This document shows positions 14,958 through 22,371 of a stretch of 40,837 bases of DNA, in pieces. The position numbers were made by a program, and so were the translations under genes. Position 1 is the stretch's first letter. Every line of letters starts with the position of its first letter. Origin of the DNA: Prevotella sp. (GTDB lineage Bacteria; Bacteroidota; Bacteroidia; Bacteroidales; Bacteroidaceae). The notes beneath the pieces were generated by a model. That model saw nothing but the letters and a program-made list of their open reading frames with translations, did no database searches and was not told the origin of the DNA. The stretch covers positions 1 to 40,837 of the forward strand of contig JAEETD010000020.1 of the NCBI GenBank assembly GCA_016290175.1, given 5' to 3'.

Positions 14958-15071
14958 ATGAAGAAGCGGATCATTGAGATTGCGGTGAAGGTAGTAGTAG
15001 CCGCGCTCACGGCCTTTCTGACGGCCATCACAACGACCTCGTGTATGGGGCATGGGCCAATCACTCTTTGA
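14958..15071 (+). CDS. Smalltalk small protein
   Basis: 37 residues: a short basic start (MKKRIIEIAVK), one hydrophobic helix rich in Val/Ala/Leu/Thr, then TTTSCMGHGPITL. It matches the Bacteroidetes smalltalk family, encoded after HU-like genes and often before an amidase. The Cys in TTSCMG could be a lipid-attachment or membrane-edge residue (inference). Too short to be found by length-based gene callers; 73 percent or so identical by eye to 39191-39304 in its C-terminal half. Confidence 0.9.
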   Translation: MKKRIIEIAVKVVVAALTAFLTAITTTSCMGHGPITL

Positions 15072-15161
15072 GTGAAGTGAAAAGTGAAAGGCTACGGGTA
15101 GGCGGGCATAGCTCGGGAATGGAGTGAAAAGTGAAAAATTTGCTTCCGCTCTGAATACAAC

Positions 15162-15205
15162 GAGGGGACTGACAGACTAGAGAACTGTCAGCCCTCTTTC
15201 TTTTT
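15162..15205 (+). terminator. Terminator of the first HU/smalltalk cassette
   Basis: GAGGGGACTGACAG pairs with CTGTCAGCCCTC (two-base bulge), followed by TTTCTTTTT. The same stem (GGACTGACAG/CTGTCAGCCCTC) ends the second cassette. Confidence 0.85.
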
Positions 15206-15267
15206 CGTGGGAAAAATGCCGGAATTACCCTATAAATAAACTTTTTCGATAAAAAAACGCTCAAAAG

Positions 15268-15299
15268 TTTGGCTGTTCGAAAGAAAATGCGTACCTTTG
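15268..15299 (+). promoter_or_regulatory. Promoter of tRNA-His
   Basis: TTTG (15268-15271), 20 bp spacer, TACCTTTG (15292-15299). A textbook Bacteroidetes promoter about 60 bp before the tRNA. Confidence 0.75.
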
Positions 15300-15361
15300 C
15301 ACCCGCAAAAAGGGAAGTGTTCCGATCATGCGTCTAAAATTCCCGGTTTTTGTGCCTACAT

Positions 15362-15436
15362 GGTGCCCGTAGTTCAGTTGGTTAGAGCGTCAGATTGTGG
15401 TTCTGAATGTCGACGGTTCGAGTCCGTCCGGGCACC
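15362..15436 (+). tRNA. tRNA-His (GTG)
   Basis: Acceptor stem GTGCCCG/CGGGCAC, D arm GTTCAGTTGGTTAGAGC, anticodon stem TCAGA/TCTGA with loop TTGTGGT (anticodon GTG), T arm GACGG TTCGAGT CCGTC. An extra G (15362) faces C15436, the G-1 mark of histidine tRNA. CCA is not encoded. It is the likely attachment gene for the island. Confidence 0.95.
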
Positions 15437-15440
15437 CAAG
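15417..15440. other. Probable left attachment site (tRNA 3' end)
   Basis: The integrase gene follows the tRNA directly in the same orientation, the usual arrangement of tRNA-targeting elements, in which the T arm and 3' end of the tRNA are the crossover site. No second copy of this sequence was seen in the window, so the core is not defined. Confidence 0.4.
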
Positions 15441-15459
15441 CAAGAAAACACTAGAAATC

Positions 15460-15494
15460 TTCCGAGAATCCCGTAAACAAAGGGGTTCTCGGAA
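15460..15494 (+). terminator. Hairpin after tRNA-His
   Basis: TTCCGAGAA (15460-15468) pairs with TTCTCGGAA (15486-15494), extended by CCC/GGG. A weak T-rich tail follows. Probable terminator of the tRNA transcript. Confidence 0.6.
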
Positions 15495-15552
15495 TTTCAA
15501 TTTAAAGGGGACGAGTTCCAACTTTTTGGTCTGAGACCAACTTTTAGAGTCG

Positions 15553-15615
15553 AAAATCGACGCAAAATCGACGCAAAATTGAAAAATCGACGCAAAATCG
15601 ACGCAAAATCGACGC
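15553..15615. repeat. Five 11-bp direct repeats between tRNA-His and the integrase
   Basis: Perfect copies of AAAATCGACGC at 15553, 15564, 15583, 15594 and 15605, arranged as two plus three with an 8-bp gap. One helical turn per repeat places all copies on the same face. Likely arm-type sites for the integrase or an excisionase, or an operator for the integrase gene. Confidence 0.85.
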
Positions 15616-15679
15616 AAAAATTTGCAAGATTCAGTGGTTGATAAATGGCATCCATAATGTAAAATTTAAGTTTAGCATT

Positions 15680-17005
15680 ATGGCAACAATTACAACCGAA
15701 TTTGGAAAAGTAAGTTCCAAAAAGCAAAGAGCAGTTTATCTGCTGGTGAGAGACAAGAAGACGGTAAAGCGCATCGTTACCGGGGTCAAGGTAGATGAAT
15801 CGGAAATATCTCCCAAGACCAAGAAGATTAAGAACTTCGAAAAGGCGCAGATTGTGGAAAAGCTGAAGACGGAGCTGGCAGTCAAAATGTCAACTTTGGC
15901 TCCTGAAATCCACTACACCGACAATATGGATGCAACGAAGATTGCTTCTAAGATTGTCAAGCAGAAGAAGGCAGAGACCGTAGAGTTCTTCGGTTTTGCA
16001 AGGATGTGGATGGCTCGACGGGACACGAAAAGCATGAGAAACTATAGCTGCATGCTTAACAAGCTTGAAGAGTTCCTGAAGCGAGATTCTTTGGATTTCT
16101 CCGAAATTACCTACACCCTGCTTAAAGATTTTGAGGATTATCTCAGCGACTTCACCAGAGCCAAGTCGATGTATCTGGGCGAGATTCGCCACTTGTATCG
16201 CGAGGCCATGCTGGAGTACAATACCGACGAAGAGACGGTTATCAAGAACGATCCGTTCTTACGCTACAAGGCACCAAAGCAGGTATTGAAACTTGGTGTC
16301 CGTTCTTTGACGATGCTGGACTTATTGAAAATCTACCACTACAAGGCAAATCCCGGTAGTCGTGTAGAACTGGCTCGTGACTGTTTCATCCTGTCGTTCT
16401 GCCTTATGGGTATGAATTCAGCAGACCTCTACAATGCGACCAAAATTGAAAAGGGAGTCATCAAGTATGAGCGCACAAAGACCAAGGATCGCCGTAGCGA
16501 TGATGCCTACATTGAGGTCAAGGTTCATCCGTTCATCAAGACTCTGATGAAGAAATATGCAGGCACTACGCGGGTCTTTAGTTTCTACAAGAGATACGTT
16601 ACTGCTGAGAACTTTAATAACAACATCAACCGTGGTTTGAAGAAGCTTGGAACAGCCATTGGTATTGACAATCTCCAATATTACCAGGCTCGCCACACCT
16701 TCGCCACCCTATCCCGCAACATGATGAAGTTCAGCAAAAGCGATGTGGACGAGGCACTGAACCATGTTGGCAACTATGGTATTGCCGATGTCTATATCAC
16801 CAAAGACTTCAATATCATCAACGAGAACAACTTCAAGCTGATTGAGGAGGTTTTCAAGGATGAGATTGCTGGCAAGCCCAATTCAATCCTTGCCGCTGAA
16901 GCAGAGAAGGCTAAAGCTGCCAAGATGAATGCCAAGACTGAGGCTCCCAAGGCCAAACGTCCCTATCACAGAAAGGCAAAAACCACGACCAATGCGAAGA
17001 AATGA
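15680..17005 (+). CDS. Tyrosine recombinase (integrase) of the island
   Basis: 441 residues from ATG at 15680 (MATITTEFGKVSSKKQRAVY); a start at 15638 would add 14 unsupported residues. N-terminal arm-binding domain, SAM-like core-binding domain (about 105-210: FGFARMWMARRDTKSMRNY) and catalytic domain (about 220-400). Box II is QARHTFATLSR and the region of the Tyr nucleophile is LNHVGNYGIADVYITKD. At the first catalytic Arg the sequence reads LMGMNSADL, where Xer-type enzymes have GLRVSEL, so the Arg appears replaced, as seems common in one group of Bacteroidetes integrases. The Lys/Ala-rich tail is low complexity. Expected to integrate and excise the island at tRNA-His. Confidence 0.88.
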   Translation: MATITTEFGKVSSKKQRAVYLLVRDKKTVKRIVTGVKVDESEISPKTKKIKNFEKAQIVEKLKTELAVKMSTLAPEIHYTDNMDATKIASKIVKQKKAETVEFFGFARMWMARRDTKSMRNYSCMLNKLEEFLKRDSLDFSEITYTLLKDFEDYLSDFTRAKSMYLGEIRHLYREAMLEYNTDEETVIKNDPFLRYKAPKQVLKLGVRSLTMLDLLKIYHYKANPGSRVELARDCFILSFCLMGMNSADLYNATKIEKGVIKYERTKTKDRRSDDAYIEVKVHPFIKTLMKKYAGTTRVFSFYKRYVTAENFNNNINRGLKKLGTAIGIDNLQYYQARHTFATLSRNMMKFSKSDVDEALNHVGNYGIADVYITKDFNIINENNFKLIEEVFKDEIAGKPNSILAAEAEKAKAAKMNAKTEAPKAKRPYHRKAKTTTNAKK

Positions 17006-17014
17006 CCACTCCCA

Positions 17015-17047
17015 AATCCCCTGCAGAGCCTTATTCTGCGGGGGATT
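17015..17047 (+). terminator. Terminator of the integrase gene
   Basis: AATCCCCTGCAG pairs with CTGCGGGGGATT (one T-G pair) around a 9-nt loop, 9 bp after the stop. There is no clear T tract. Confidence 0.55.
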
Positions 17048-17064
17048 CGCTGATTCTGGCATGA

Positions 17065-17360
17065 GTTTTAATCTGTGGGATATGCAGAGTTTTAACTTGT
17101 GGGGATTTGGTTTTAAAGTGTGGGTTAATCCTGCTGACTCTTGGTTTTAAGTTGTGGGATATTCAGTTTTAAGTTGTGGGATATGATTTATGGAACTGCC
17201 TGAGACTACGGCTTTTGCAATGCCCCCATAGAGCAAATAGACAGACCATGCCAAAAAACAGAGCATCCAGACGCTGATTTCATGCTTGGCCAAGAATTAA
17301 TTAAGTGGGTTGGTCTTCGCGCACGGTATAAAAATCGCGCGGTTTTAAATTGTGGGTTAT
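17065..17360. repeat. Iterons of a plasmid-type replication origin
   Basis: Six direct copies of a 19-bp sequence, consensus GTTTTAANTTGTGGGNTAT, start at 17065, 17089, 17110, 17144, 17166 and 17342, mostly 21-24 bp apart. Iterons of about 22 bp are the binding sites of Rep_3-type initiators, and the initiator gene is adjacent. The interval 17185-17341 between iterons 5 and 6 is partly AT-rich (AATTAATTAAG) and may be the melting region. Confidence 0.85.
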
Positions 17361-17430
17361 TCCCTTCCGCACCCGTGAGATAGGCACCCAAAAGAAGGCC
17401 ACCCGACACGTCTTTTCGTGTCAGGCAGCC

Positions 17431-17500
17431 CTTTCGTATCCCATCGTATGCCATCGCATGCAATCGCATCCAATCGCATGCAGTTGCATGCCGTCGCAGC
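17431..17500. repeat. Tandem decamers next to the rep gene
   Basis: Seven consecutive 10-bp units of the type CCATCGCATG (variants CTTTCGTATC, CCATCGTATG, CAATCGCATC, CAATCGCATG, CAGTTGCATG, CCGTCGCAGC) end exactly at the rep stop codon. Period 10 is about one helical turn. It may be a centromere-like (parS) site for the ParA system or an origin enhancer. Confidence 0.8.
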
Positions 17501-18573
17501 TATTTATCCTTTTCCCATTCCTTGTAGAGCGATGGCTGTTTCTCAGCTTCCTCCACCTCGCCCTTGATGGCCTGAATCACCCATCCAATGCCCATAAATG
17601 AGCCGTCTTCCTTGCGTCGCCGCCCCTGAATGTCTGCCAGTGTCCCGATAAAGTCCGGCAGCAATTGCGCCGCTTTGTTGATGAGCGATTTGTGGGGCTG
17701 AATGCTTTTCAAGGGGATTCCCATCTGCTGTTTCATGTAATTTACAGCCTTCGGAGCCATGAATCCCACCGAGGTCAGAGCCGTCAGTCGCGTCTTTTCC
17801 AGTTCCTGGTCTCGATACTTGTCCTGATACACCGGATAGAACTTGAATCCCACCGCCACGCTCTTGCCGTTATTCGGATTGGCCCGGATTTTCTCGTAAG
17901 TGAACGTGTACGGGCAGTTCTCGTCGAGCAACTTCTTCACCGGCCTCAGTATGCGGTCTTCGATGTGATCCACCCTATCCTTACCGCCCTTCTTGTACTT
18001 ATCCGGCGCGATTCCAAGCCAACTCTTTAAGTCGTCAATCATCAGCTGGAACGGCCTTTCCTGCCCGCTCAGCACCATGTAGAACTGGAGCGAGTACGAC
18101 GTAGGCAGTGCCAGGGCCTTGTTCAGCTCGAACCTTCGGAAACCCTCGCTGAAGTCCGTCAGCACCCGCCAAATCTTGTTGTCCACCTCCACGGTGATTT
18201 CCCCTGTGCCATAAACATACGTCGCATTGTTGATGAAACCGCAGACCGTGTACCGCTCGTTATCCTTGTACTCGAACGTCCTGCTACGCAGGTTGTACAG
18301 AGCCTGCTCAATGTCCTTGTGCTTCATCTTCGTGTTGAAAAGCACCGCCGAGGCAGGCATCGTCAGCGTCACGTTCTTCAGTCCCAGGTCCAGCTGACAC
18401 ATGTAGTCGCGAATCTTCACGCCCTTCAACTTCATCGAAGCCCGCTCGATGATTCTCAGCACCACCCTCTGTTCCAGAATTGACATGTCCTTCTGCCTCG
18501 CCCAGCTGTAGATGAACGAAGCCACCACGTCCTTGTTCGGAGTCCGGATGTCTATCAGTTCCCGCTTGCTCAT
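17500..18573 (-). CDS. Rep_3/RepB-family plasmid replication initiator
   Basis: 357 residues. The N-terminal winged-helix half (ERASMKLKG, VTLTMPASAVLF, IEQALYNLRSRTFEY) and second half (FELNKALALPTSYSLQFYMV, LMIDDLKSWLGI, KKGGKDRVDHIEDRILRPVKKLLDE) match the Rep_3 initiator family, which binds iterons as a monomer to open the origin and represses itself as a dimer. Iterons and decamers lie just downstream. The ATG overlaps the stop of the upstream small gene by four bases, so parA, the small gene and rep are probably one operon. Confidence 0.88.
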   Translation of the reverse strand: MSKRELIDIRTPNKDVVASFIYSWARQKDMSILEQRVVLRIIERASMKLKGVKIRDYMCQLDLGLKNVTLTMPASAVLFNTKMKHKDIEQALYNLRSRTFEYKDNERYTVCGFINNATYVYGTGEITVEVDNKIWRVLTDFSEGFRRFELNKALALPTSYSLQFYMVLSGQERPFQLMIDDLKSWLGIAPDKYKKGGKDRVDHIEDRILRPVKKLLDENCPYTFTYEKIRANPNNGKSVAVGFKFYPVYQDKYRDQELEKTRLTALTSVGFMAPKAVNYMKQQMGIPLKSIQPHKSLINKAAQLLPDFIGTLADIQGRRRKEDGSFMGIGWVIQAIKGEVEEAEKQPSLYKEWEKDK

Positions 18574-18890
18574 GCCTCGTCCTCCACGCCGAACACCTCG
18601 CTGGCATTGCCCCGCTTGGCCTTCTTCACACGAATCTCACCGTTCTTCGCCTCATAGCTGCTGATGGCCATGCCCAGCCCCACGGCGAAGATGTCCTTCA
18701 GCGCGATTCCCTCACGTTCGGCAATCGTCCTCACCTTCGCCATCTGCTCCACCGACACCAGCGTACACACATGCTCCATCGGCTTCTTACGCTTCACCGC
18801 CTGCGCCCTGCGCTCCGTCTGCGACTCCGATTCCTGCTCACCTGTCAGCCCGTTCACAAGCTGGCTCATATCAAACTCTTTCTTGTTCAT
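18570..18890 (-). CDS. Small basic protein between parA and rep (possible ParB-like partner)
   Basis: 106 residues, no family recognised with certainty. The N-terminal third is polar (QESESQTERRAQAVKRKK). The C-terminal part (LVSVEQMAKVRTIAEREGIALKDIFAVGLGMAISSYEAKNG) has the strand-helix-helix pattern of small ribbon-helix-helix DNA-binding proteins. ParA operons without a long ParB usually carry such a small centromere-binding protein after parA, so this is the likely partner (inference). Confidence 0.65.
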   Translation of the reverse strand: MNKKEFDMSQLVNGLTGEQESESQTERRAQAVKRKKPMEHVCTLVSVEQMAKVRTIAEREGIALKDIFAVGLGMAISSYEAKNGEIRVKKAKRGNASEVFGVEDEA

Positions 18891-18911
18891 AATTCGTCAG
18901 ATTATTCAGTC

Positions 18912-19664
18912 CTACTTCAGCTTCTCATCCAGCAACTCACTTGTGAAGTCCAGATAGTCTGCCGCCCCGTTGCTCTTCGGCGCATACGTCACAATGTCTG
19001 TCACCTCATACGGTGCTTCGGCCAGACTCACATTCTTGCGAATCTTCGTCTGGAACACTATATCGCCAAGCGAATCTCTCAGTTGTCGCTCTACGCCGCG
19101 CCCCAGCTTCGTATTCTCCCATCGGGTGATCACGATACCCGTCACGTGTGCGCTTCCGTTCAGTTTCTTCTGAACCATGCGGATGAAGTTGTTCATCATG
19201 GCCAGACCCTTGAACGGCAGCACCTCGGCCACCAGTGGGATGATGATGTCCGTCGATGCCGTCAGCGCGTTCAGCGTCAGCAGTCCGAGCGACGGCGGAC
19301 AGTCTATCAATACGTATTCAAATTCTCCCTTCACCGGCTCCAACAGCTCCGCTAATATCCGCTCCCTGGCCATTGCCGATGCCAGTTCCAGCTCTGCCAT
19401 CGACAGCTGTAGCGATGCAGGCACCAAGAACAGGTTTTCACTCAGCGACACAATCGGCAGCCCCTCATTTCCCGTCAAAGCCGAATACACCGTAGATTCC
19501 GGCTCCCCGTTTAACAGGCTGCTTGTCAGGTTAGCCTGAGCATCCATGTCTATCATCAGCACCCGATGTCCCTGCGATGCCAATATACTCCCCACACTCG
19601 CAACTGTCGTTGTCTTACCTACGCCACCTTTATGGTTGGCTACAGAAATAATTTTTGTTTCCAT
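18912..19664 (-). CDS. parA: ParA-family partition ATPase
   Basis: 250 residues. Deviant Walker A KGGVGKTT at residues 12-19, switch motif MIDMDAQANLT, and LIDCPPSLG (Walker B). No N-terminal helix-turn-helix extension, so this is the short ParA type that segregates plasmids with a small DNA-binding partner. First gene of the parA/small protein/rep operon, reading towards the iterons. Confidence 0.92.
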   Translation of the reverse strand: METKIISVANHKGGVGKTTTVASVGSILASQGHRVLMIDMDAQANLTSSLLNGEPESTVYSALTGNEGLPIVSLSENLFLVPASLQLSMAELELASAMARERILAELLEPVKGEFEYVLIDCPPSLGLLTLNALTASTDIIIPLVAEVLPFKGLAMMNNFIRMVQKKLNGSAHVTGIVITRWENTKLGRGVERQLRDSLGDIVFQTKIRKNVSLAEAPYEVTDIVTYAPKSNGAADYLDFTSELLDEKLK

Positions 19665-19719
19665 ATCTCTATATATAAATATGTATTATAGTATTGAATT
19701 ATATATTCAAATCTATATG

Positions 19720-19727
19720 CAAAGGTA
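19720..19727 (-). promoter_or_regulatory. -7 box of the parA-rep operon
   Basis: TACCTTTG on the minus strand, 55 bp before the parA ATG. Confidence 0.6.
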
Positions 19728-19734
19728 TTAATAT

Positions 19735-19850
19735 TATAGAATATGCGCAAATAATTCTATATATATTAACAAATAATCAATAATATTTGATATAAATCAA
19801 TATTGTTTTATAGCCTTATTGATATAAAGATACTAATATGTCAATATGGA
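19735..19850. repeat. AT-rich segment with TTGATAT/ATATCAA repeats upstream of parA
   Basis: Contains several copies of TTGATAT(A) and related AATCAATA in both orientations, for example TTGATATAAATCAA. A plausible operator or partition site; individual copies are imperfect in this AT-rich background. Confidence 0.4.
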
Positions 19851-19871
19851 AATATGGAAAAAGAAACAAAA

Positions 19872-19909
19872 AACACCTCAATATTGACGTATTGTCATAT
19901 TGAGGTGTT
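19872..19909. terminator. Bidirectional terminator after the protease gene
   Basis: AACACCTCAATAT (19872-19884) pairs perfectly with ATATTGAGGTGTT (19897-19909). On the minus strand a long T-rich run follows, and on the plus strand TTTTATTATT follows. Confidence 0.8.
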
Positions 19910-19939
19910 TTATTATTATCTTATTAAGTATTATCGTAT

Positions 19940-21742
19940 TCAGAATGCTTCTGGATGAATGAAACCATTTTCATCCTCCTTGCGGCTAAGAACTAATTGC
20001 CAATAGCAAATACGATGATCGTTTACTAATGAAGTGTCATCGCCAGAGTTTGGAAAGCCGCTGATATTACTGTGCTCTACACCTTCCCAACGCCAATACT
20101 TGTCGTCGTAAGTCGAACGCCATCCATATCCTACGTAGTTTTCATCATCGTATACAATGAAACGTCCCAAACAACGGCTGTTCTCTGGGTCATTCTTTGC
20201 GGCATAGTCATCCTCGCAGAATGGTTTCAGCTCCCTGTTCTTGTCAGCCAAGTAAGTATAGTCCTCTGGCATCTGACCGAAAGCGCATGGTATGATTCTG
20301 CCAGCCAGGACATCGTCTTCAAGCCTTTTTGTAACCGATTCTTCAATATCCAGTGCGGCAAGCACGAGTTCCTGACTATGCCAGGATATGCTCCCTCCTG
20401 GCTTTATGAATGCATCAAAGGCAAGATCTGCTTCATGAAGAACCACAGCAGGATAATACCTATATGAGCTTTTTTCTGACTTTAAGATTTCCTTCGCCTT
20501 TTCTGCATTCTCCTTGATTTGCGCTATTCTTTCCTGGTCATCTCCCAACTGCTCAGTTAGTTTTTCCAAGTCCGTATCTATAGACGACTCGAAAAGATAG
20601 CTTTCAAACCCTTCCTCCATTTTCAGGTTGCTGTAGTAAAGGTTCTCCGTAGGGATATTGCCCGTCCTCTGCCATTTCCCATTTTCCTTGCTCAGCACTT
20701 CCAACCGCTTGTGGTTCATGCGGCAGAACTTATAGGCATCATCGAAACTCTGAAAGCCGACATACGCTGATTTCGTCTCCCCATTCCCATAATAATGATC
20801 CTCGAATTCAATCTGCTGGAGATTATAAGCCTGCACATCCTCCTCGAACGTGGTAGTCTTGGCAGGGGCAAACACCTTCGGCTTGTCCTTATCCCTTTCT
20901 TCGAGCTTTTCACGAATCCTACGGGAGATCTCATTGATTTCGTTCAGTATCGAACTGCCTTGAAGAAAGAATTTCCCGGCCTTGTCATAGTAGGTCAGCG
21001 CCTCTTCAAACCGTTCCTGTCCGTAATAGGCCGAAGCCAGATAGAAGTTAAAGTAGGCCGTGATGAAAGCCCCCTTCTGACTTGTATTCTTCTCGTCGTC
21101 TTCAAGATTCCCCTTGATGAGCGCCTGCAGTTCCTCCAATATCTCACTGACCATCGCACATTTCTTGTCGAGCAGCAGCGGATAGCACGATTGTATCAGA
21201 TGGTAGAGCGTCAGGACATGCTTTGCATAGTCAAACTTAAAATCCTCCACGCCGCTCTCTTCACGAATCTTCCGGAGTCGCTTGATGCAGCCCTTAAACC
21301 GCGTCTTGTAGGGCTTGCGGTCTTTCACCCTGCCCGTCGTGACTGTCGTTTCCGGCTTACCATCATCGATTATCAGCTTGTCTTTCGTAATCGAATAGCC
21401 ATCCAGCTTGTCTAAGGCAGACATACCGAGCAGACACGGCCCGCCATATCGGTCACAGATGGAAGCACCCACATTCTTCAGCTTGACTTTTCCGAGCGTC
21501 AGGTTCCTGATGGTGATTTCTCTTTGCTGTGCAGTATATACGCCGCCATAGGAACTTGGACTGGTTCCTTTCACATCCGACTTCACAAGATTGCCTTTCA
21601 GGAAGAGGATATCACCCACCTCCTTCGAAAGCAAAGTGCTTGAACAGCCTGTATCCAGTATGAACTGAATATTAACCGAACCATTTATCCTGCCCCAAAG
21701 CTGGAGCATATTATTCTTTCGAACTAAGGGAATCTGCTTCAT
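19940..21742 (-). CDS. Retropepsin-like aspartic protease with TPR-like and unknown C-terminal domains
   Basis: 600 residues. Residues about 10-130 look like a single-chain retropepsin subunit: FILDTGCSSTLLS (catalytic DTG at 30-32), hydrophobic beta strands, and GPCLLGMSALDKLDGYSI, the second hydrophobic loop typical of these clan AA proteases, which work as dimers. A helical part with TPR-like pattern follows (about 150-270, NFYLASAYYGQERFEEALTY). A large C-terminal part (about 290-600) has no family I recognise; it ends with aromatic-rich segments (YGWRSTYDDKYWRWEGVEH). No signal peptide, so cytoplasmic. It starts 3 bp after the small upstream gene. Substrate and role unknown. Confidence 0.72.
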   Translation of the reverse strand: MKQIPLVRKNNMLQLWGRINGSVNIQFILDTGCSSTLLSKEVGDILFLKGNLVKSDVKGTSPSSYGGVYTAQQREITIRNLTLGKVKLKNVGASICDRYGGPCLLGMSALDKLDGYSITKDKLIIDDGKPETTVTTGRVKDRKPYKTRFKGCIKRLRKIREESGVEDFKFDYAKHVLTLYHLIQSCYPLLLDKKCAMVSEILEELQALIKGNLEDDEKNTSQKGAFITAYFNFYLASAYYGQERFEEALTYYDKAGKFFLQGSSILNEINEISRRIREKLEERDKDKPKVFAPAKTTTFEEDVQAYNLQQIEFEDHYYGNGETKSAYVGFQSFDDAYKFCRMNHKRLEVLSKENGKWQRTGNIPTENLYYSNLKMEEGFESYLFESSIDTDLEKLTEQLGDDQERIAQIKENAEKAKEILKSEKSSYRYYPAVVLHEADLAFDAFIKPGGSISWHSQELVLAALDIEESVTKRLEDDVLAGRIIPCAFGQMPEDYTYLADKNRELKPFCEDDYAAKNDPENSRCLGRFIVYDDENYVGYGWRSTYDDKYWRWEGVEHSNISGFPNSGDDTSLVNDHRICYWQLVLSRKEDENGFIHPEAF

Positions 21743-21745
21743 AGA

Positions 21746-22096
21746 CTAAATTCCCATGGCTTTAACGAGTTTGTTCAGTTCTGGGTTCTCTTCAGGCGAC
21801 GTTACATTGAGCGCCCCATCGTCTGGAGCCTCGAATGTCACGCTGGGAGCAACCCCTGCATTGTGGGCCTTTTCTATATAGTCTTTCACTTCGGTCTCAT
21901 TCATGCCGTTCATGATCAGTGCCGCAAATATGCAACTCATCACATCCGTTTTGAGACCATTCTTCTTCATATCCTGGAGTTGCTCCTTCGTGAGCGTAAA
22001 GTCCAGAGTATAATATTTGATGGCCATGTTACCACCAATCTCATTGGCAATATCAGCCAACTGTACTTTATATGGGTCTTGTTTCTTATCCATCAT
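21746..22096 (-). CDS. Small protein upstream of the aspartic protease
   Basis: 116 residues from ATG at 22096 (the next codon is also ATG). The longer frame up to 22246 begins upstream of the promoter and is rejected. Acidic, mostly helical: DPYKVQLADIANEIGG, TLTKEQLQDMKKNGLKTD, IFAALIMNGMNETEVKDYIEKAHN, and an acidic Pro-rich tail. No family recognised. The protease gene follows at once, so the two are a bicistronic unit; a regulator or substrate of the protease is possible (inference). Confidence 0.65.
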   Translation of the reverse strand: MMDKKQDPYKVQLADIANEIGGNMAIKYYTLDFTLTKEQLQDMKKNGLKTDVMSCIFAALIMNGMNETEVKDYIEKAHNAGVAPSVTFEAPDDGALNVTSPEENPELNKLVKAMGI

Positions 22097-22183
22097 ACAA
22101 TCTTTTATTTCAAAAACGAGTGCAATGCTGCGATTAAGCGAAGGCAATGATGCTCGCATCAATTGCTGAGCGTGAGCAGTATC

Positions 22184-22207
22184 GCACGCAAATCGCGTGC
22201 AAAGATA
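22184..22207 (-). promoter_or_regulatory. Promoter of the small-protein/protease operon with a start-site palindrome
   Basis: The -7 box TATCTTTG (22200-22207) is followed by the perfect inverted repeat GCACGC/GCGTGC (22184-22189, 22195-22200). Apart from one base in the loop it equals the GH13 promoter at 13128-13150. The leader to the ATG is about 95 nt. Confidence 0.6.
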
Positions 22208-22242
22208 CGAATAATAAATAAGAATAACGTAACAATCTATCC

Positions 22243-22291
22243 CCAAAGTGCAAATTTTGCACTATGGATTGCACTTTGAATTGCACTTTGG
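22243..22291. repeat. 12-bp repeats upstream of the protease operon promoter
   Basis: Three direct copies, TTTGCACTATGG (22256), ATTGCACTTTGA (22268) and ATTGCACTTTGG (22280), and one inverted copy CCAAAGTGCAAA (22243-22254). They lie 36-84 bp upstream of the -7 box, a position suited to an activator or cooperative repressor. Confidence 0.75.
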
Positions 22292-22371
22292 TGAGAAATT
22301 TGATACCGACATCATTGTCGCTACCAAAACATATATGTCTGACATTCAAGACATTTGCTTGACATAAAAAT

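Noticed and set aside
15553..15615. Possible CRISPR array
   Set aside because: The repeats are 11 bp, four of the five nearly contiguous, with no spacers of 25-40 bp and no cas genes in the window.
15390..15727. Minus-strand reading frames with repeated FCVDFASI residues
   Set aside because: They are produced by the 11-bp direct repeats and run antisense to tRNA-His; no start context or family.
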